Shown here: piece by piece, positions 24,082 through 33,185 of the stretch
How the letters are laid out: the number at the start of each line of letters is the position of its first letter
How positions within the stretch are numbered: the stretch's first letter is position 1
Source of the DNA: Rufibacter immobilis
GTDB lineage: Bacteria > Bacteroidota > Bacteroidia > Cytophagales > Hymenobacteraceae
Length of the DNA: 64,000 nt
Reading direction: 5' to 3'
NCBI RefSeq assembly: GCF_003721565.1
Contig: NZ_RJJE01000001.1
Location: 521,650 to 585,649, forward strand
The notes under the pieces: model-generated
Databases searched by the model: none
The model's input: only the letters and a program-made list of their open reading frames with translations
Told to the model about the DNA's origin: nothing
Translations under genes and position numbers: made by a program

Positions 24082-25164
24082 TTATGCTTCGGCTTTCTTG
24101 TCTTTGATGGCTAACTGTCCGCAGGCGGCGTCAATGTCTTTGCCGCGGCTGCGCCGAACGTTCACCTGCACGCCTCTGTCTGCCAGGTAACGCATGAACG
24201 GCTCCAGCCTATCGTCCTGCGACTTCTGGAACAACCCGCCTTCAATGGGGTTGTATTCAATGATGTTCACCTTGCACGGGATCAGTTTGGAGAACTGCAG
24301 CAGTTCTTTGGCGTCTTCCAGGTTGTCGTTGAAGTGGCTGAGCAAGATGTACTCGTAGGTCACTTTACGGCCAGTTTTCTGGTGGTAGTACACCAAGGCT
24401 TCCTTCAGAGCCTCCAGCGAGTTGGTCTCGTTGATGGGCATGATCTCGTTGCGCTTGGTGTCATTGGCGGCATGCAAGCTCAGGGCCAGATTGGCTTTGA
24501 TGCCGTCATCGGCCATTTTCTTGATCATCTTGGCAATACCGGCGGTGCTTACCGTGATGCGGCGGGCCGCCATGTTGAGACCGTCTGGTGCTGTGATGCG
24601 CTCAATGCTCTTCATCACGTTGGCGTAGTTCAGGAGCGGCTCGCCCATGCCCATGTACACAATGTTGGTGAGGGCGCGGTTGTAGTTCTGCTCAGACTGT
24701 TCTTTGATACGCACCACCTGGTCATAGATCTCATCTGCGTTGAGGTTACGGATGCGGTCCATTTTGCCGGTGGCGCAGAAAGAGCACGTGAGCGAGCAAC
24801 CTACCTGGCTACTCACGCAGGCGGTCATGCGCTTGGGGTGCGGAATGAGCACGCCCTCCACAATGTTGCCGTCGTACAGTCTAAAGGTAGATTTAATGGT
24901 ATAGTCTTCGCTGAGCTGGCTGGTGTTCACCTCTACGCTGTTGATGGTGAAGTGACGCTCCAGTTTCTCGCGCAGCGGCAGACTGATGTTGTTCATCTCC
25001 GTGAACGAGGAAGCCGTCAGTTTCCAGATCCACTCGTAGACCTGCTTGGCACGAAACGGTTTTTCGCCGTTTTCCGTCATCCAGGCCTTCAGTTGGTCCA
25101 AAGACAGTTTCCGGATGTCCTGCCGGTTCAGAATCTCTATATCTGGGATCAAAGTGGTACTCAT
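24082..25164 (-). CDS. rlmN: 23S rRNA (adenine2503-C2)-methyltransferase
   Basis: Radical-SAM enzyme that methylates C2 of A2503 in 23S rRNA and A37 of some tRNAs. From ATG 25164 (MSTTLIPDIE) the protein has 360 residues with the cluster motif C123xxxC127xxC130 (CSLTCSFC), the upstream conserved C116, and a C-terminal catalytic Cys in IDAACGQLAI. The upstream ATG at 25179 (MYLCG) is less likely. A TACCTTTG -7-like box ends four bases before ATG 25164, which argues for that start and for a possible leaderless mRNA. The thioesterase gene is 21 bases upstream on the same strand. Confidence 0.95.
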   Translation of the reverse strand: MSTTLIPDIEILNRQDIRKLSLDQLKAWMTENGEKPFRAKQVYEWIWKLTASSFTEMNNISLPLREKLERHFTINSVEVNTSQLSEDYTIKSTFRLYDGNIVEGVLIPHPKRMTACVSSQVGCSLTCSFCATGKMDRIRNLNADEIYDQVVRIKEQSEQNYNRALTNIVYMGMGEPLLNYANVMKSIERITAPDGLNMAARRITVSTAGIAKMIKKMADDGIKANLALSLHAANDTKRNEIMPINETNSLEALKEALVYYHQKTGRKVTYEYILLSHFNDNLEDAKELLQFSKLIPCKVNIIEYNPIEGGLFQKSQDDRLEPFMRYLADRGVQVNVRRSRGKDIDAACGQLAIKDKKAEA

Positions 25165-25168
25165 ACCA

Positions 25169-25176
25169 CAAAGGTA
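25169..25176 (-). promoter_or_regulatory. Candidate -7 box directly before rlmN
   Basis: The minus strand reads TACCTTTG, then TGGT, then ATG. A start point a few bases after the box would fall at the ATG. No -33 TTG is seen. Confidence 0.45.
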
Positions 25177-25185
25177 CAAAATATC

Positions 25186-25614
25186 TTACGCTTTAGTTTC
25201 CAGACGGGCCAGTGCCTCCGGCGGAATTGTCTGGAGTTTGCGGGTGCTGTAGTCAAAGCAGAGCATGCCGGTTTTGGCGTGGGCTATTTCCTTGCCGTCT
25301 TGGTTGGCCAGGCGGTACACCAGATCAAACCCGTACTTATGGAACTCGGTGGGCTGTACCTGCACGGTGAGCACATCGCCGTAGAAGCCCTCGCCTTTGT
25401 AGACAATGCCCACGTCTGCCATGATCAATCCGGCCCCGCCGAAATCCATCTCCGTGTACCCGTGTTCTTTCAGGAACTGTACCCGGGCCTCGTGCAGCAA
25501 ACTCAGCAGTGCGTCATTGCCCAGATGGCCGCCGTAGTTCAGGTCAGTGATTCTAATAGGCAGTTGGGTCTGGAAGGAGAAACTGGCGGGAAGGTCTATC
25601 TTGATGCGGGCCAC
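25186..25614 (-). CDS. Hotdog-fold acyl-CoA thioesterase (4HBT/YbgC-like)
   Basis: The 142-residue protein has the hotdog pattern TDLNYGGHLGNDALLSLLHE (about 23-42), in which the Asp/Asn and His lie near the active site, followed by FLKEHGY and the beta strands VGIVYKGEGFYGDVLTVQV. It probably hydrolyses an acyl-CoA or similar thioester; the substrate is unknown. The start is GTG at 25614 (GTG GCC CGC). It lies upstream of rlmN, 21 bases apart. Confidence 0.85.
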   Translation of the reverse strand: MARIKIDLPASFSFQTQLPIRITDLNYGGHLGNDALLSLLHEARVQFLKEHGYTEMDFGGAGLIMADVGIVYKGEGFYGDVLTVQVQPTEFHKYGFDLVYRLANQDGKEIAHAKTGMLCFDYSTRKLQTIPPEALARLETKA

Positions 25615-25616
25615 TT

Positions 25617-25653
25617 TAGAATTAGGAATTAAGAATTGGGAATTAGGAATTTA
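25617..25653. repeat. Short AT-rich near-repeat (AATTAGGAATT units)
   Basis: GAATTAGGAATTAAGAATT is followed by GGGAATTAGGAATTTA, with a unit of about 10 bases repeated imperfectly, just upstream of the thioesterase start. Its role is unknown. Confidence 0.5.
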
Positions 25654-25681
25654 AAGATAGACGATCTGCACGCACGGATTA

Positions 25682-25721
25682 GCGTTTAGGGGCTGTTTTT
25701 TGAAAAAGAGCTCCTAAACGC
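25682..25721. repeat. Palindromic intergenic element, copy 11 (two-armed)
   Basis: GCGTTTAGGGGCTGTTTTT, turn TG, then AAAAAGAGCTCCTAAACGC, in the divergent gap between the thioesterase and LD-carboxypeptidase genes. Confidence 0.88.
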
Positions 25722-25806
25722 CTTGTTGCCGTTCCAAGGTAAGTACAGCCACCGCGAGGCTCAGAAAAATTGCCTATTTTGGCACCCTTTACCAACCCTT
25801 TTACCC

Positions 25807-26703
25807 GTGAACCTACCCGCCCTGCAGAAAGGAGATGCCGTTGGCATTGTTTGTTTAGCCCGAAAAGTAAGTCTGGAAGATATTCAGGACGGTGTTGCGC
25901 TGCTGGGGGCGTGGGGTCTGCGCGTGGTGGTGGGCCAGAGCGTGGGCGCGGAGGACGGTTATTTTGGGGGTTCTGATGCCGTCCGGAGGGCCGATTTTCA
26001 GCAGATGCTGGACAACCCCCAGATCAAAGCCATTTTCTCGGCCCGCGGCGGTTACGGCACCACCCGCATCTTAGACCAGCTAGATTTTACGCAGTTAGTG
26101 GCTAACCCCAAGTGGATCATCGGGTTCAGTGATGTCACGGCGCTGCTTTGCCATCTCCTGTCTCTGGGCCTGGAAAGTGTGCACGGCACCATGCCGCTGC
26201 TCATGGGCAAACCAGACACCGCGGAGGCCGATGAAACCCTGCGCCAGATTCTTTTCAGGGAGCCGCTTTTCTATTCCGTTCCAGCCCATCCGCTGAACCA
26301 CCTGGGCACCGCCACCGGGCAGCTGGCGGGCGGCAACCTCATCCTGCTGAACAATATCACCGGCACCGCCTCAGACCTGGACTTTACTGGTAAACTGCTC
26401 TTCATAGAAGATGTGGGCGAGTACTACTACAACATAGACCGCGTGCTGGTGCACCTGCGTCGGCAGGGCCGACTGGAGAAACTGGCCGGTCTGGTGGTGG
26501 GGCAGTTCTCAGACATGAATGACACCGCCGTTCCGTTCGGGAAGGACGTGCCGCAGATAATTCTGGAACACTGCGGCGGCTACGGGTACCCCATCTGCTT
26601 TGATTTCCCGGTAGGCCACGTACCCCGGAACCTGGCCTTAACGGTAGGCCGCGAAGCTACATTACAGGTAACCGAAGCCGAAGTAACCTTACACTATGTG
26701 TAA
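25807..26703 (+). CDS. LD-carboxypeptidase (peptidase family S66)
   Basis: Serine peptidase that removes the terminal D-Ala from tetrapeptide muropeptides during peptidoglycan recycling, probably cytoplasmic since there is no signal peptide. From GTG 25807 (VNLPALQKGDAVGIVC) the protein has 298 residues. The family motifs are SARGGYGTTRILDQLD and IIGFSDVTALLCHL (nucleophile Ser in GFSD), with an acidic/His dyad near the C-terminus (VGQFSDMND and FPVGHVPRN). The upstream in-frame ATG (25723) would add 28 residues that overlap a promoter-like region and a repeat. Confidence 0.9.
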   Translation: MNLPALQKGDAVGIVCLARKVSLEDIQDGVALLGAWGLRVVVGQSVGAEDGYFGGSDAVRRADFQQMLDNPQIKAIFSARGGYGTTRILDQLDFTQLVANPKWIIGFSDVTALLCHLLSLGLESVHGTMPLLMGKPDTAEADETLRQILFREPLFYSVPAHPLNHLGTATGQLAGGNLILLNNITGTASDLDFTGKLLFIEDVGEYYYNIDRVLVHLRRQGRLEKLAGLVVGQFSDMNDTAVPFGKDVPQIILEHCGGYGYPICFDFPVGHVPRNLALTVGREATLQVTEAEVTLHYV

Positions 26704-26704
26704 C

Positions 26705-26746
26705 TGCGTTTAGAGGCCGATTTTCCAAAAACAGCCCCTAAACGCA
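26705..26746. repeat. Palindromic intergenic element, copy 12 (two-armed)
   Basis: TGCGTTTAGAGGCCGATTTT, turn CC, then AAAAACAGCCCCTAAACGCA, one base after the LD-carboxypeptidase stop and in a convergent junction. Confidence 0.85.
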
Positions 26747-26768
26747 TATTGCCCGCTGCAAAAAGCAA

Positions 26769-26812
26769 GAGCCGTTTTCCGGTTAATTCCCGAATAACGG
26801 CTCCTAAACGCG
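26769..26812. repeat. Palindromic element, copy 13 (diverged, enlarged loop)
   Basis: AGCCGTTTTCCGG and CCGAATAACGGCT pair in 11 of 13 positions around TTAATTC, and TCCTAAACGC follows as the outer right arm only. It lies second in the same convergent junction as copy 12. Confidence 0.6.
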
Positions 26813-26826
26813 TTGTCTAAATGGCG

Positions 26827-27816
26827 CTATTTTTCCGTCATGACCACGTGCAGCACGGTCTGGCCCACGGCTTTCAGGGTGTTGCGGTCAATGATGTCCA
26901 TGTTGTCTGAATGGCGGTGGTGGTACGGCCCGAAGAAACCGTCTGGGCTGGAAGGATCATAGGCAATGATATCGGCCATTCTGATGTTGGCGTTCTGGAT
27001 CACGAAGGTGTGGTCATCGGTGATGCCGGGGCTGTCCTGGAACGGGAAGTAGTCTGAGTAGCCAATCTGGTTGGCGGTTTTCCAGATTTTCTCCACCACA
27101 TCGCCGGCGTACACACGGCTAGTCTCCTCCCGCGCGAAACGAGCGCCCTTGGCTCCTACCATGTCCAGCAGAATACCGTACTGCGCCTGGTAACCGCTGG
27201 GCAGCAGGTTCTTACTCCAGTACTGCGAACCCAGGCCCCAGCTTTCAGGCGCATCCTGTCCGTAATCCTCGCCGTCAAACAGCAGTAAATCTACGCCCAC
27301 ATTGCCCTGTAGCGGGTTGGCCTGCAACTGACGTGCAATTTCCAGCAGAACGGCCACGCCGCTGGCGCCGTCATTGGCTCCGTCGGCGGGTTTGTCGGCG
27401 TTCACGGAGTCTTTGTCGGCCATGTGGCGGGTGTCCCAGTGAGCGGCCAGCAGAATCCGGTTGGTAGCCTTGGGGTTAAACTGCGCCATGATGTTGCGTA
27501 GGTTCAGGGTGGTGCCGGTATAGGCCTGGGCCGTGAACGGCTGCTCCAGTACGTTGGCGCCATACCCTTTCAATTTGGCCACCAGGTAATCGCCGCAGGC
27601 GCGGTGCGCCGGGGTATTGGGCACGCGTGGCCCGAAAGCCACCTGCCTGGCTACAAACTGGTATGCCGAGTCTGCGTTGAACGCCGGTACATTTACGGCG
27701 GCGGTTGCGGCGGGCTGTTCGGCGGTAGCCGTTTCTGTGTTGCCTTTTTTGTCGCAGGCGTAGAAGCCTGTGGTGAGCAGCAGACCCAGGGCCAGTGCTT
27801 TCATGTTATTCTTCAT
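26827..27816 (-). CDS. M28 family peptidase, glutaminyl cyclase-like lipoprotein
   Basis: The 329-residue protein has a lipoprotein-type signal ([13 protein letters not shown], Cys21) and a short linker, then an M28 zinc fold with [38 protein letters not shown] (zinc Asp), [12 protein letters not shown] (Glu) and [11 protein letters not shown] (Asp/His). The arrangement resembles secreted glutaminyl-peptide cyclotransferases (QC), which make N-terminal pyroglutamate. Bacteroidota carry QC linked to the maturation of exported proteins. Aminopeptidase activity is the alternative. The start overlaps the end of cysS by 11 bases. Confidence 0.85.
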   Translation of the reverse strand: MKNNMKALALGLLLTTGFYACDKKGNTETATAEQPAATAAVNVPAFNADSAYQFVARQVAFGPRVPNTPAHRACGDYLVAKLKGYGANVLEQPFTAQAYTGTTLNLRNIMAQFNPKATNRILLAAHWDTRHMADKDSVNADKPADGANDGASGVAVLLEIARQLQANPLQGNVGVDLLLFDGEDYGQDAPESWGLGSQYWSKNLLPSGYQAQYGILLDMVGAKGARFAREETSRVYAGDVVEKIWKTANQIGYSDYFPFQDSPGITDDHTFVIQNANIRMADIIAYDPSSPDGFFGPYHHRHSDNMDIIDRNTLKAVGQTVLHVVMTEK

Positions 27817-29296
27817 AAGCCCAGTCTATACCGGTTTTCATGTCTTTAATGACAATGCCCTGGCCTTTGAGCTGCGCCCTGATGGCGTCTACCTTGGCAT
27901 AGTCTTTATTTTCTTTGGCTTCTTTGTAGAACCCTAGCACCACCTCCAGCAGCGTCTGGGCAGAAGCGGTTTGCTCTTCTTTGAGGCCCAGAATGTCAGT
28001 GACCAGGGTGCGGTAAGCGGCGCGCATCTGCTCAAAGGTTTCCGGCGAGATGGTTTCCAGCTTGAAGCCTCCGGTGTGCATGCTATTCACTTTCTTGAGC
28101 AGGTTGAACAGGGCGGCAATGGCTTTGGCGGTGTTCAGGTCGTCATTGAGAGGAACGAACAAATCTGCCGTTAATTTTCTGATCTCGTCCTCGGCTTTGG
28201 CGTCTACCGCTTCGGCCCCGGCCGGGTATTGCAGTTGGTTCAGGATTTTGAGCCCGTTCATCACCTTCAGGTAACCTTTGCGCGCGGCCTGCAAGCCTTC
28301 ATTGCTGAAGTCTAAGGTGCTGCGGTAGTGGGCCTGCAAGATGAAGAAACGCACCGTCATGGGGCTGTAGGCCTGCTGCAGCACTTCATGGGAACCGGTA
28401 AAGAACTCGCCCAGCGTGATGAAGTTGCCCAACGATTTGCCCATCTTCTTGCCGTTGATGGTGATGAGGTTGTTGTGCACCCAGAAACGTGCCGCGTCTG
28501 AGTGGTTGTGGCTGGCCTGGCTCTGGGCAATCTCGCACTCGTGGTGCGGGAACATGAGGTCCAGTCCGCCGCCGTGGATGTCAAACTGCTGGCCCAGGTA
28601 TTTGCGGCTCATGGCCGAGCACTCCAGGTGCCAGCCCGGGAAACCGTCACTCCAAGGCGAAGGCCACCGCATGATGTGCGTGGCCGAGGCTTTCTTCCAC
28701 AGCGCGAAGTCCAGCGGCGAGCGTTTCTCTTCCTGCCCTTCCAACTCACGGGTGTTGGCCAGCAGGTCTTCAATGACCCTCCCAGACAACTTGCCGTAGC
28801 GGTGGTCTTTGTTATAGGCGGGCACGTCAAAGTACACCGATCCATTGGCTTCATACGCCAGCCCGTTGGCCAGAATCTCCTGGATCATCTCAATCTGCTC
28901 AATGATATGGCCCGAGGCGCGGGGCTCGATGTCTGGCGGCAGCACGTTGAGCCGCTCCATGTCACGGTGGAAGCTGTTGGTGTATTTCTCCACCACTTCC
29001 ATGGGCTCCAGCTGGGCGGCTTTGGCCAGTTTCTGGATTTTGTCCTCGCCGTGGTCGGCGTCGTTCTGCAGGTGGCCTACGTCTGTGATGTTGCGCACGT
29101 AGCGCACTCTGTAGCCCAGGTGGTGCAGGTAGCGGCGCATGACGTCAAAGGTGATGTACGGGCGGGCGTGCCCCAGATGCGCATCGCCGTAAACGGTTGG
29201 TCCGCAGACGTAAAGCCCCACGAACGGGCTTTGCAGCGGCTCAAACTTTTCTTTGGTGCGGGTGAGGGTATTATATAGCGATAATGGGTGGTTCAT
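27806..29296 (-). CDS. cysS: Cysteine--tRNA ligase
   Basis: Class I synthetase that charges tRNA-Cys. The 496-residue protein has the HIGH-type motif in [19 protein letters not shown] (about 32-50), zinc-binding cysteines including C29 and [12 protein letters not shown], and KMSKS in the form KKMGKSLGN near residue 285. The C-terminal anticodon-binding domain is present. The length is normal. It is cotranscribed with the downstream M28 gene (overlap 11 bases). Confidence 0.97.
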   Translation of the reverse strand: MNHPLSLYNTLTRTKEKFEPLQSPFVGLYVCGPTVYGDAHLGHARPYITFDVMRRYLHHLGYRVRYVRNITDVGHLQNDADHGEDKIQKLAKAAQLEPMEVVEKYTNSFHRDMERLNVLPPDIEPRASGHIIEQIEMIQEILANGLAYEANGSVYFDVPAYNKDHRYGKLSGRVIEDLLANTRELEGQEEKRSPLDFALWKKASATHIMRWPSPWSDGFPGWHLECSAMSRKYLGQQFDIHGGGLDLMFPHHECEIAQSQASHNHSDAARFWVHNNLITINGKKMGKSLGNFITLGEFFTGSHEVLQQAYSPMTVRFFILQAHYRSTLDFSNEGLQAARKGYLKVMNGLKILNQLQYPAGAEAVDAKAEDEIRKLTADLFVPLNDDLNTAKAIAALFNLLKKVNSMHTGGFKLETISPETFEQMRAAYRTLVTDILGLKEEQTASAQTLLEVVLGFYKEAKENKDYAKVDAIRAQLKGQGIVIKDMKTGIDWAYEE

Positions 29297-29385
29297 GCGG
29301 CAAAATTATAAAACTAAATGGTACTTGTGGTACTGGTATAAGGTTCGGGTTGTTTTGGAGAGGCCTTTGTAGGATACCGCTCTCC

Positions 29386-29424
29386 TGGTTTGGCGCAGAT
29401 TCTGGAAAAAGAGGCGCTAAACGC
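29386..29424 (+). repeat. Palindromic element, copy 14 (degenerate, asymmetric)
   Basis: GGTTTGGCGCAGATTCTGG followed by AAAAAGAGGCGCTAAACGCG. The right arm is intact and the left arm is reduced. Confidence 0.6.
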
Positions 29425-29727
29425 GATTTCTTTTTATCAGTCATGTTGAGACTGCCGAAGGATCTAACTTGGATGCTTGTGCACGCAGTACGCTGTTGCC
29501 ATTGGCTTGACGGCTTTTCTATGGCTTCATGAGCGGTATTATTCCATAGTTTCCGCTATGCGCTCACGGCCGCGGGGCCCCGTCTTCCGCCCTCGCGCTG
29601 TGATTTCTCCCCGCCCGCCTCGCTGTCGCTCAGGGACGGTCGAACTCTAGGCGCTCAAACGAAAGACTGGAACAGGTGCGGGTAGTAAGAGCTGTTGGAG
29701 GTTGGTGACGGAAGCTCAGCAGGTGTA

Positions 29728-29908
29728 AACCCATCCCTACCCTTCCCAAGAGGGGATTTTTGGTTCTTTGCGCATGAGGCGGCACTGGAGGAAAGTGGCG
29801 CAGGAATAGGCGTAGCGGCGGCAGAAAACTTGCGGCATGAACTGACCTCCCAGGCGATTTCCTTTCTCGTGCAGATGACTCCCCTCCCGGGAGGGGCTGG
29901 GGTGGGTT
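29728..29908. repeat. Imperfect inverted repeat, MITE-like
   Basis: 31-base ends at 29728-29758 and 29878-29908 match as inverted copies in 24 of 31 positions (AACCCATCCCTACCCTTCCC at the left). The 119 bases between carry no gene. Size and structure suggest a small non-autonomous element; no target-site duplication was identified. Confidence 0.55.
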
Positions 29909-29911
29909 CTT

Positions 29912-29940
29912 CCGTTTAGGGCCTCTTTTTCCCAAACTAA
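29912..29940 (+). repeat. Palindromic element, copy 15 (left arm only)
   Basis: CCGTTTAGGGCCTCTTTTTC, then CCAAACTAA; the right arm is lost. It directly follows the MITE-like inverted repeat, which may have disrupted it. Confidence 0.5.
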
Positions 29941-29988
29941 GCCAAAACTGAACTCAGGACTCTAGACTCAGGACTTGTTTCCAGTAGC

Positions 29989-30030
29989 GTGCGTTTAGCG
30001 CCTCTTTTTCCAAAAAAAGCCCCTAAACAC
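29989..30030. repeat. Palindromic intergenic element, copy 16 (two-armed)
   Basis: GTGCGTTTAGCGCCTCTTTT, turn TCC, then AAAAAAAGCCCCTAAACAC, 11 bases after the stop of the EEP gene (minus strand). Confidence 0.8.
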
Positions 30031-30041
30031 AACACAAAGGT

Positions 30042-31166
30042 TTATGGGTTGGTGAGGACGTAGGTGGCTTCCAGGGGGAAATGGTCGGTGAAGCGGATCT
30101 GTTCCAGCACATCGAACCGGAGCAGTTGCAGGCGGCCGCTGAAGAACTGGTTGTCTATCCTAATAGGTAATTTACCATTATAGGTGAACCCGAAACCGTT
30201 GCCGCCTTCCTCAAACCCGTTCCTGAACCGGCGGCGCAGCTGCTGGTAGGTGTAGGAACTGGGCAGGTCGTTCAGGTCACCGCAGAGTAAAACGGGGTGG
30301 CTGCTGGCCTCCATGTGCTCCAAGAGGCGCGCCAGTTGGTGGCTGCGGGCAATAAAGCCGCCTTTCAAGCGGCGGGCAATGTTTCGGCCTTTGGTTTTGA
30401 GGCCTTCCTCGCTCTGCACGGCTTCCTCCACGTCTTTCTGCTCAATGGCCATAGACTCCAGGTGCATGTTGTAAACGCGCAGGGTGTCTTTGCTGGGCAA
30501 TTTCACATCCACAAAAATGACCTGGTTCTTGGTGGGGATGTCAAACGTGACGTGGCCTTTGTTTACAATGGGGTAGCGGGAGAAAATAGCCAGGCCAAAC
30601 TCGGCCCCAGACTTATTCACCAGGAACTTGTCTACGAACACTTCGCGGCCCTGGGCTTTGCCAATGCGCTTGCGGCTGTTGTATTTGGCTTTGGTGGGGT
30701 GGTGGTAGAACTCCTGCAAGCAGAGAATATCGGCGGGATGGTTGGCCACCCACTCCAGTTCCCGCTCGGGCAGGCCGGGGTCTTTGGCGTGCAGATGGGC
30801 ATAGGCGTTGAACACCCGCACGTTGTAACTCAGCACGCTGATGCGCTGGTCCTGGGGTTCCGGTTGGGCGTCTGGGGTATTGAGGGTGAAATAGCGGGTA
30901 TGCTGCCCCCAGAAAAGGAAGATCAGCAAGGCGGGCCAAAGCGCCCACAGCGGGCGCTGCCACAGCCACAGCACCAGCAGGAACCCATTGAGTACCAAGG
31001 CCCCGGGCAGCGACATGGCCACAAAACCGGCGGGCCAGAAAACGTGCGGCGGTAGGTACTGGCACGCCACCCCCAGCAGCAGCCACAGCGTAGACAATGA
31101 CGTAAGAAAAGAAAGAATCTTCCGGAGCACAGGTAAAAAATTAAACGCGAAAGTAAACCTACGCAA
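30042..31166 (-). CDS. Endonuclease/exonuclease/phosphatase (EEP) family protein, membrane-anchored
   Basis: The 374-residue protein has three N-terminal hydrophobic segments (about 10-97) followed by a DNase-I-like EEP domain: ISVLSYNVRVFNAY (Asn), ILCLQEFYHHPTK (catalytic Glu), VYNMHLES (His), VLLCGDLNDLPSS (Asp/Asn) and FTDHFPLEATY (Asp-His). All hallmark residues are present, so it should be a Mg-dependent phosphodiesterase facing away from the membrane. The substrate is unknown; lipid or nucleotide phosphoesters are possible. Confidence 0.88.
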   Translation of the reverse strand: MRRFTFAFNFLPVLRKILSFLTSLSTLWLLLGVACQYLPPHVFWPAGFVAMSLPGALVLNGFLLVLWLWQRPLWALWPALLIFLFWGQHTRYFTLNTPDAQPEPQDQRISVLSYNVRVFNAYAHLHAKDPGLPERELEWVANHPADILCLQEFYHHPTKAKYNSRKRIGKAQGREVFVDKFLVNKSGAEFGLAIFSRYPIVNKGHVTFDIPTKNQVIFVDVKLPSKDTLRVYNMHLESMAIEQKDVEEAVQSEEGLKTKGRNIARRLKGGFIARSHQLARLLEHMEASSHPVLLCGDLNDLPSSYTYQQLRRRFRNGFEEGGNGFGFTYNGKLPIRIDNQFFSGRLQLLRFDVLEQIRFTDHFPLEATYVLTNP

Positions 31167-31201
31167 AAAACCGCAAGCCGCTGCAAAAACGTAGGTTCTG
31201 G

Positions 31202-31241
31202 CGGTTTAGGGGGTCTTTTTCCGAAAACGGCCTCTAAACGG
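31202..31241. repeat. Palindromic intergenic element, copy 17 (two-armed)
   Basis: GCGGTTTAGGGGGTCTTTTT, then CCGAAAACGGCCTCTAAACG, in the divergent gap EEP/tatA; several arm mismatches. Confidence 0.75.
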
Positions 31242-31367
31242 AACCTAAACATTCTGCCACGCTTTAAAATAGAGCATCCGCCTCACCGTTTTAAACTTGA
31301 CCCAATGTGTCAGGTAATTGGAAATTATACCCTAATTTTACATCCTTAACACCTTATTAGTACTGCT

Positions 31368-31745
31368 ATGTTGTTATCCAGCTTATTATTCATCGGCAAC
31401 TTAGGGACCGGCGAAATTATTGCATTATTGGTGATCGTGCTGTTGCTGTTCGGAGCCAAGCGTATTCCAGACCTGGCCCGCGGCCTGGGCAAAGGTATCC
31501 GCGAGTTCAAAGACGCTACCAAAGAGATCAAGAACGACATTGAGAATGCCTCCAATGATGACCGGTATTCCAACAACCAAAACAGAAACTACCAGAACAA
31601 CGGCGGCGGGTACTACAACCCTAACCCCAATGCGAACGGTGGGTACAACCAGCAACCTGGCTACAACCAACCAGGCAACGCTCCTTACCAGAATGAGCCC
31701 GCTGTGAACCCAAACAACCCTACAACCAACAACCCCAACGTTTAA
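31368..31745 (+). CDS. tatA: Sec-independent protein translocase TatA with N/Q/P/Y-rich tail
   Basis: Pore-forming subunit of the twin-arginine translocon. The 125-residue protein has a short N-terminal helix ([20 protein letters not shown]), the [20 protein letters not shown] hinge and amphipathic helix, and then from about residue 63 a low-complexity tail rich in Asn, Gln, Gly, Pro and Tyr ([20 protein letters not shown]). The core is canonical. The polar tail is about half the protein and resembles prion-like disordered segments. gatA starts 3 bases after the stop. Confidence 0.92.
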   Translation: MLLSSLLFIGNLGTGEIIALLVIVLLLFGAKRIPDLARGLGKGIREFKDATKEIKNDIENASNDDRYSNNQNRNYQNNGGGYYNPNPNANGGYNQQPGYNQPGNAPYQNEPAVNPNNPTTNNPNV

Positions 31746-31748
31746 TAC

Positions 31749-33185
31749 ATGCGTTATACATCCCTTGACGCTATCCGCGAGGAGATAGGCCGGGGCTCGC
31801 TCTCCTGCCGCCAGCTGGTAGAGCATTATCTGCAGAACATTGCCGCCAAACGCCACCTAAACGCGTTTCTGGAAGTGTTTGAGGAAGAAGCCCTACGGCA
31901 AGCCGAAGAAGTGGATGCCAAACTCAAAGCCGGCACCGCCGGTAAATTGGCCGGAATGGTGATTGGCATCAAAGACGTGCTGGCCTATGAGGGCCACGCG
32001 CTGCAGGCTTCCAGCCAGATCCTGAACGGTTTCAAATCCCTTTACACGGCCACCGCGGTTCAGCGCCTCCTGGCCGAAGACGCGGTGATCATTGGCCGCC
32101 AGAACTGTGATGAGTTTGCCATGGGCGGCTCCAACGAGAACTCGGCCTTTGGCCCTTCCCTCAATGAGATAGACACTACCCGCGTGCCGGGTGGCTCCTC
32201 CGGCGGTTCGGCCGTGGCTGTGCAGGCAGACCTTTGCCTGGCCTCCATTGGCTCAGACACCGGTGGTTCTGTGCGCCAGCCCGCGGCTTACTGCGGCGTA
32301 GTGGGCATGAAACCTACCTACTCCCGCATCTCGCGCTACGGGCTAATTGCCTACGCTTCTTCCTTTGACCAGATTGGCGTGATCACGCAAAGCGTGGAAG
32401 ACGCCGCCCTGCTACTGGAAGTAATGGCCGGCGCAGATGAGTTTGATGCCACCGTGAGCCAGCGCCCCGTTCCTGCCTACAGCCAGAACCTCACCTTTGA
32501 CCGTCCGGCCCGCATTGGGTTCATCCGGGATTCCTTTGAGAGCCCCGGCCTGAACACTGAGGTGAAAGCCGCCGTGCAGGGCGTACTGGATGGCCTACAG
32601 GCCGATGGCCACACCGTGGAAGCCGTAGAGTTCCCTTTCCTGGACTACATTGTGCCTACCTACTACATCCTGACTACCGCAGAGGCCAGCTCCAACCTGG
32701 GCCGCTACGATGGCGTGAAGTACGGTTTCCGGAGCGAAAACGCCACCGACCTGGCCTCTATGTACAAAAAGACCCGCTCAGAGGGATTTGGGAAGGAAGT
32801 GCAGCGCCGCATCATGCTGGGGACCTTCGTGCTAAGCGCCGACTATTACGATGCTTACTACACCAAAGCCCAACAGGTACGCCGCCTCATCAAAGAGAAA
32901 ACCGATGAGCTGTTAAGCCAATACGATTTCCTGGTTTTACCTACCACGCCTACCACCGCCTTTAAGATAGGCGAAAATACCAAAGACCCGCTGGCCATGT
33001 ACCTGGAGGACATTTACACCGTTCAGGCAAACCTGGCAGGCATACCGGCTATTTCGTTACCAGTTGGGCAAGACTCTTCGGGGCTGCCCATTGGGGTGCA
33101 AGTGATGACTAAAGCGTTTGCCGAGGAGCAATTGTTTGCCTTCTCCAAACAACTGATGAACCATCAACCACAAATAACCGCCTAA
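31749..33185 (+). CDS. gatA: Asp-tRNA(Asn)/Glu-tRNA(Gln) amidotransferase subunit A
   Basis: Amidase subunit that releases ammonia from glutamine for GatCAB, which corrects mischarged Glu-tRNA(Gln) and Asp-tRNA(Asn). The 478-residue protein has the amidase-signature Ser-cisSer-Lys triad: Lys75 in VIGIKDVL, and the serines in RVPGGSSGGSAVAVQADL (around residue 150) and GSDTGGSVRQPAAYCG (around 175). It lies tightly between tatA (3 bases) and the lytic transglycosylase (TAATG, one base shared). Confidence 0.95.
   Translation: MRYTSLDAIREEIGRGSLSCRQLVEHYLQNIAAKRHLNAFLEVFEEEALRQAEEVDAKLKAGTAGKLAGMVIGIKDVLAYEGHALQASSQILNGFKSLYTATAVQRLLAEDAVIIGRQNCDEFAMGGSNENSAFGPSLNEIDTTRVPGGSSGGSAVAVQADLCLASIGSDTGGSVRQPAAYCGVVGMKPTYSRISRYGLIAYASSFDQIGVITQSVEDAALLLEVMAGADEFDATVSQRPVPAYSQNLTFDRPARIGFIRDSFESPGLNTEVKAAVQGVLDGLQADGHTVEAVEFPFLDYIVPTYYILTTAEASSNLGRYDGVKYGFRSENATDLASMYKKTRSEGFGKEVQRRIMLGTFVLSADYYDAYYTKAQQVRRLIKEKTDELLSQYDFLVLPTTPTTAFKIGENTKDPLAMYLEDIYTVQANLAGIPAISLPVGQDSSGLPIGVQVMTKAFAEEQLFAFSKQLMNHQPQITA

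Larger units (their letters stand above)
29297..30041. other. Gene-free interval filled with unrelated repeats
   Basis: 745 bases without a convincing gene. From left to right: a degenerate palindromic element (29386-29424), a stretch resembling a dispersed Bacteroidota repeat (GTCATGTTGAGACTGCCGAA near 29441), a GC-rich block with CCGCGGGGCCCCG (about 29563-29640), an imperfect inverted repeat (29728-29908), a half element (29912-29940), a 10-base direct repeat ACTCAGGACT (29952 and 29966) and a two-armed element (29989-30030). It looks like a spot that accumulates insertions. Confidence 0.6.

Noticed and set aside
25723..25806. 28-residue extension of the LD-carboxypeptidase
   Set aside because: Family homology starts at the GTG at 25807; the upstream part is non-coding in character.
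29630..29935. Minus-strand frame of 101 codons
   Set aside because: It is built from repeat sequences in a gene-free interval and has Pro/Arg-rich artefact composition.
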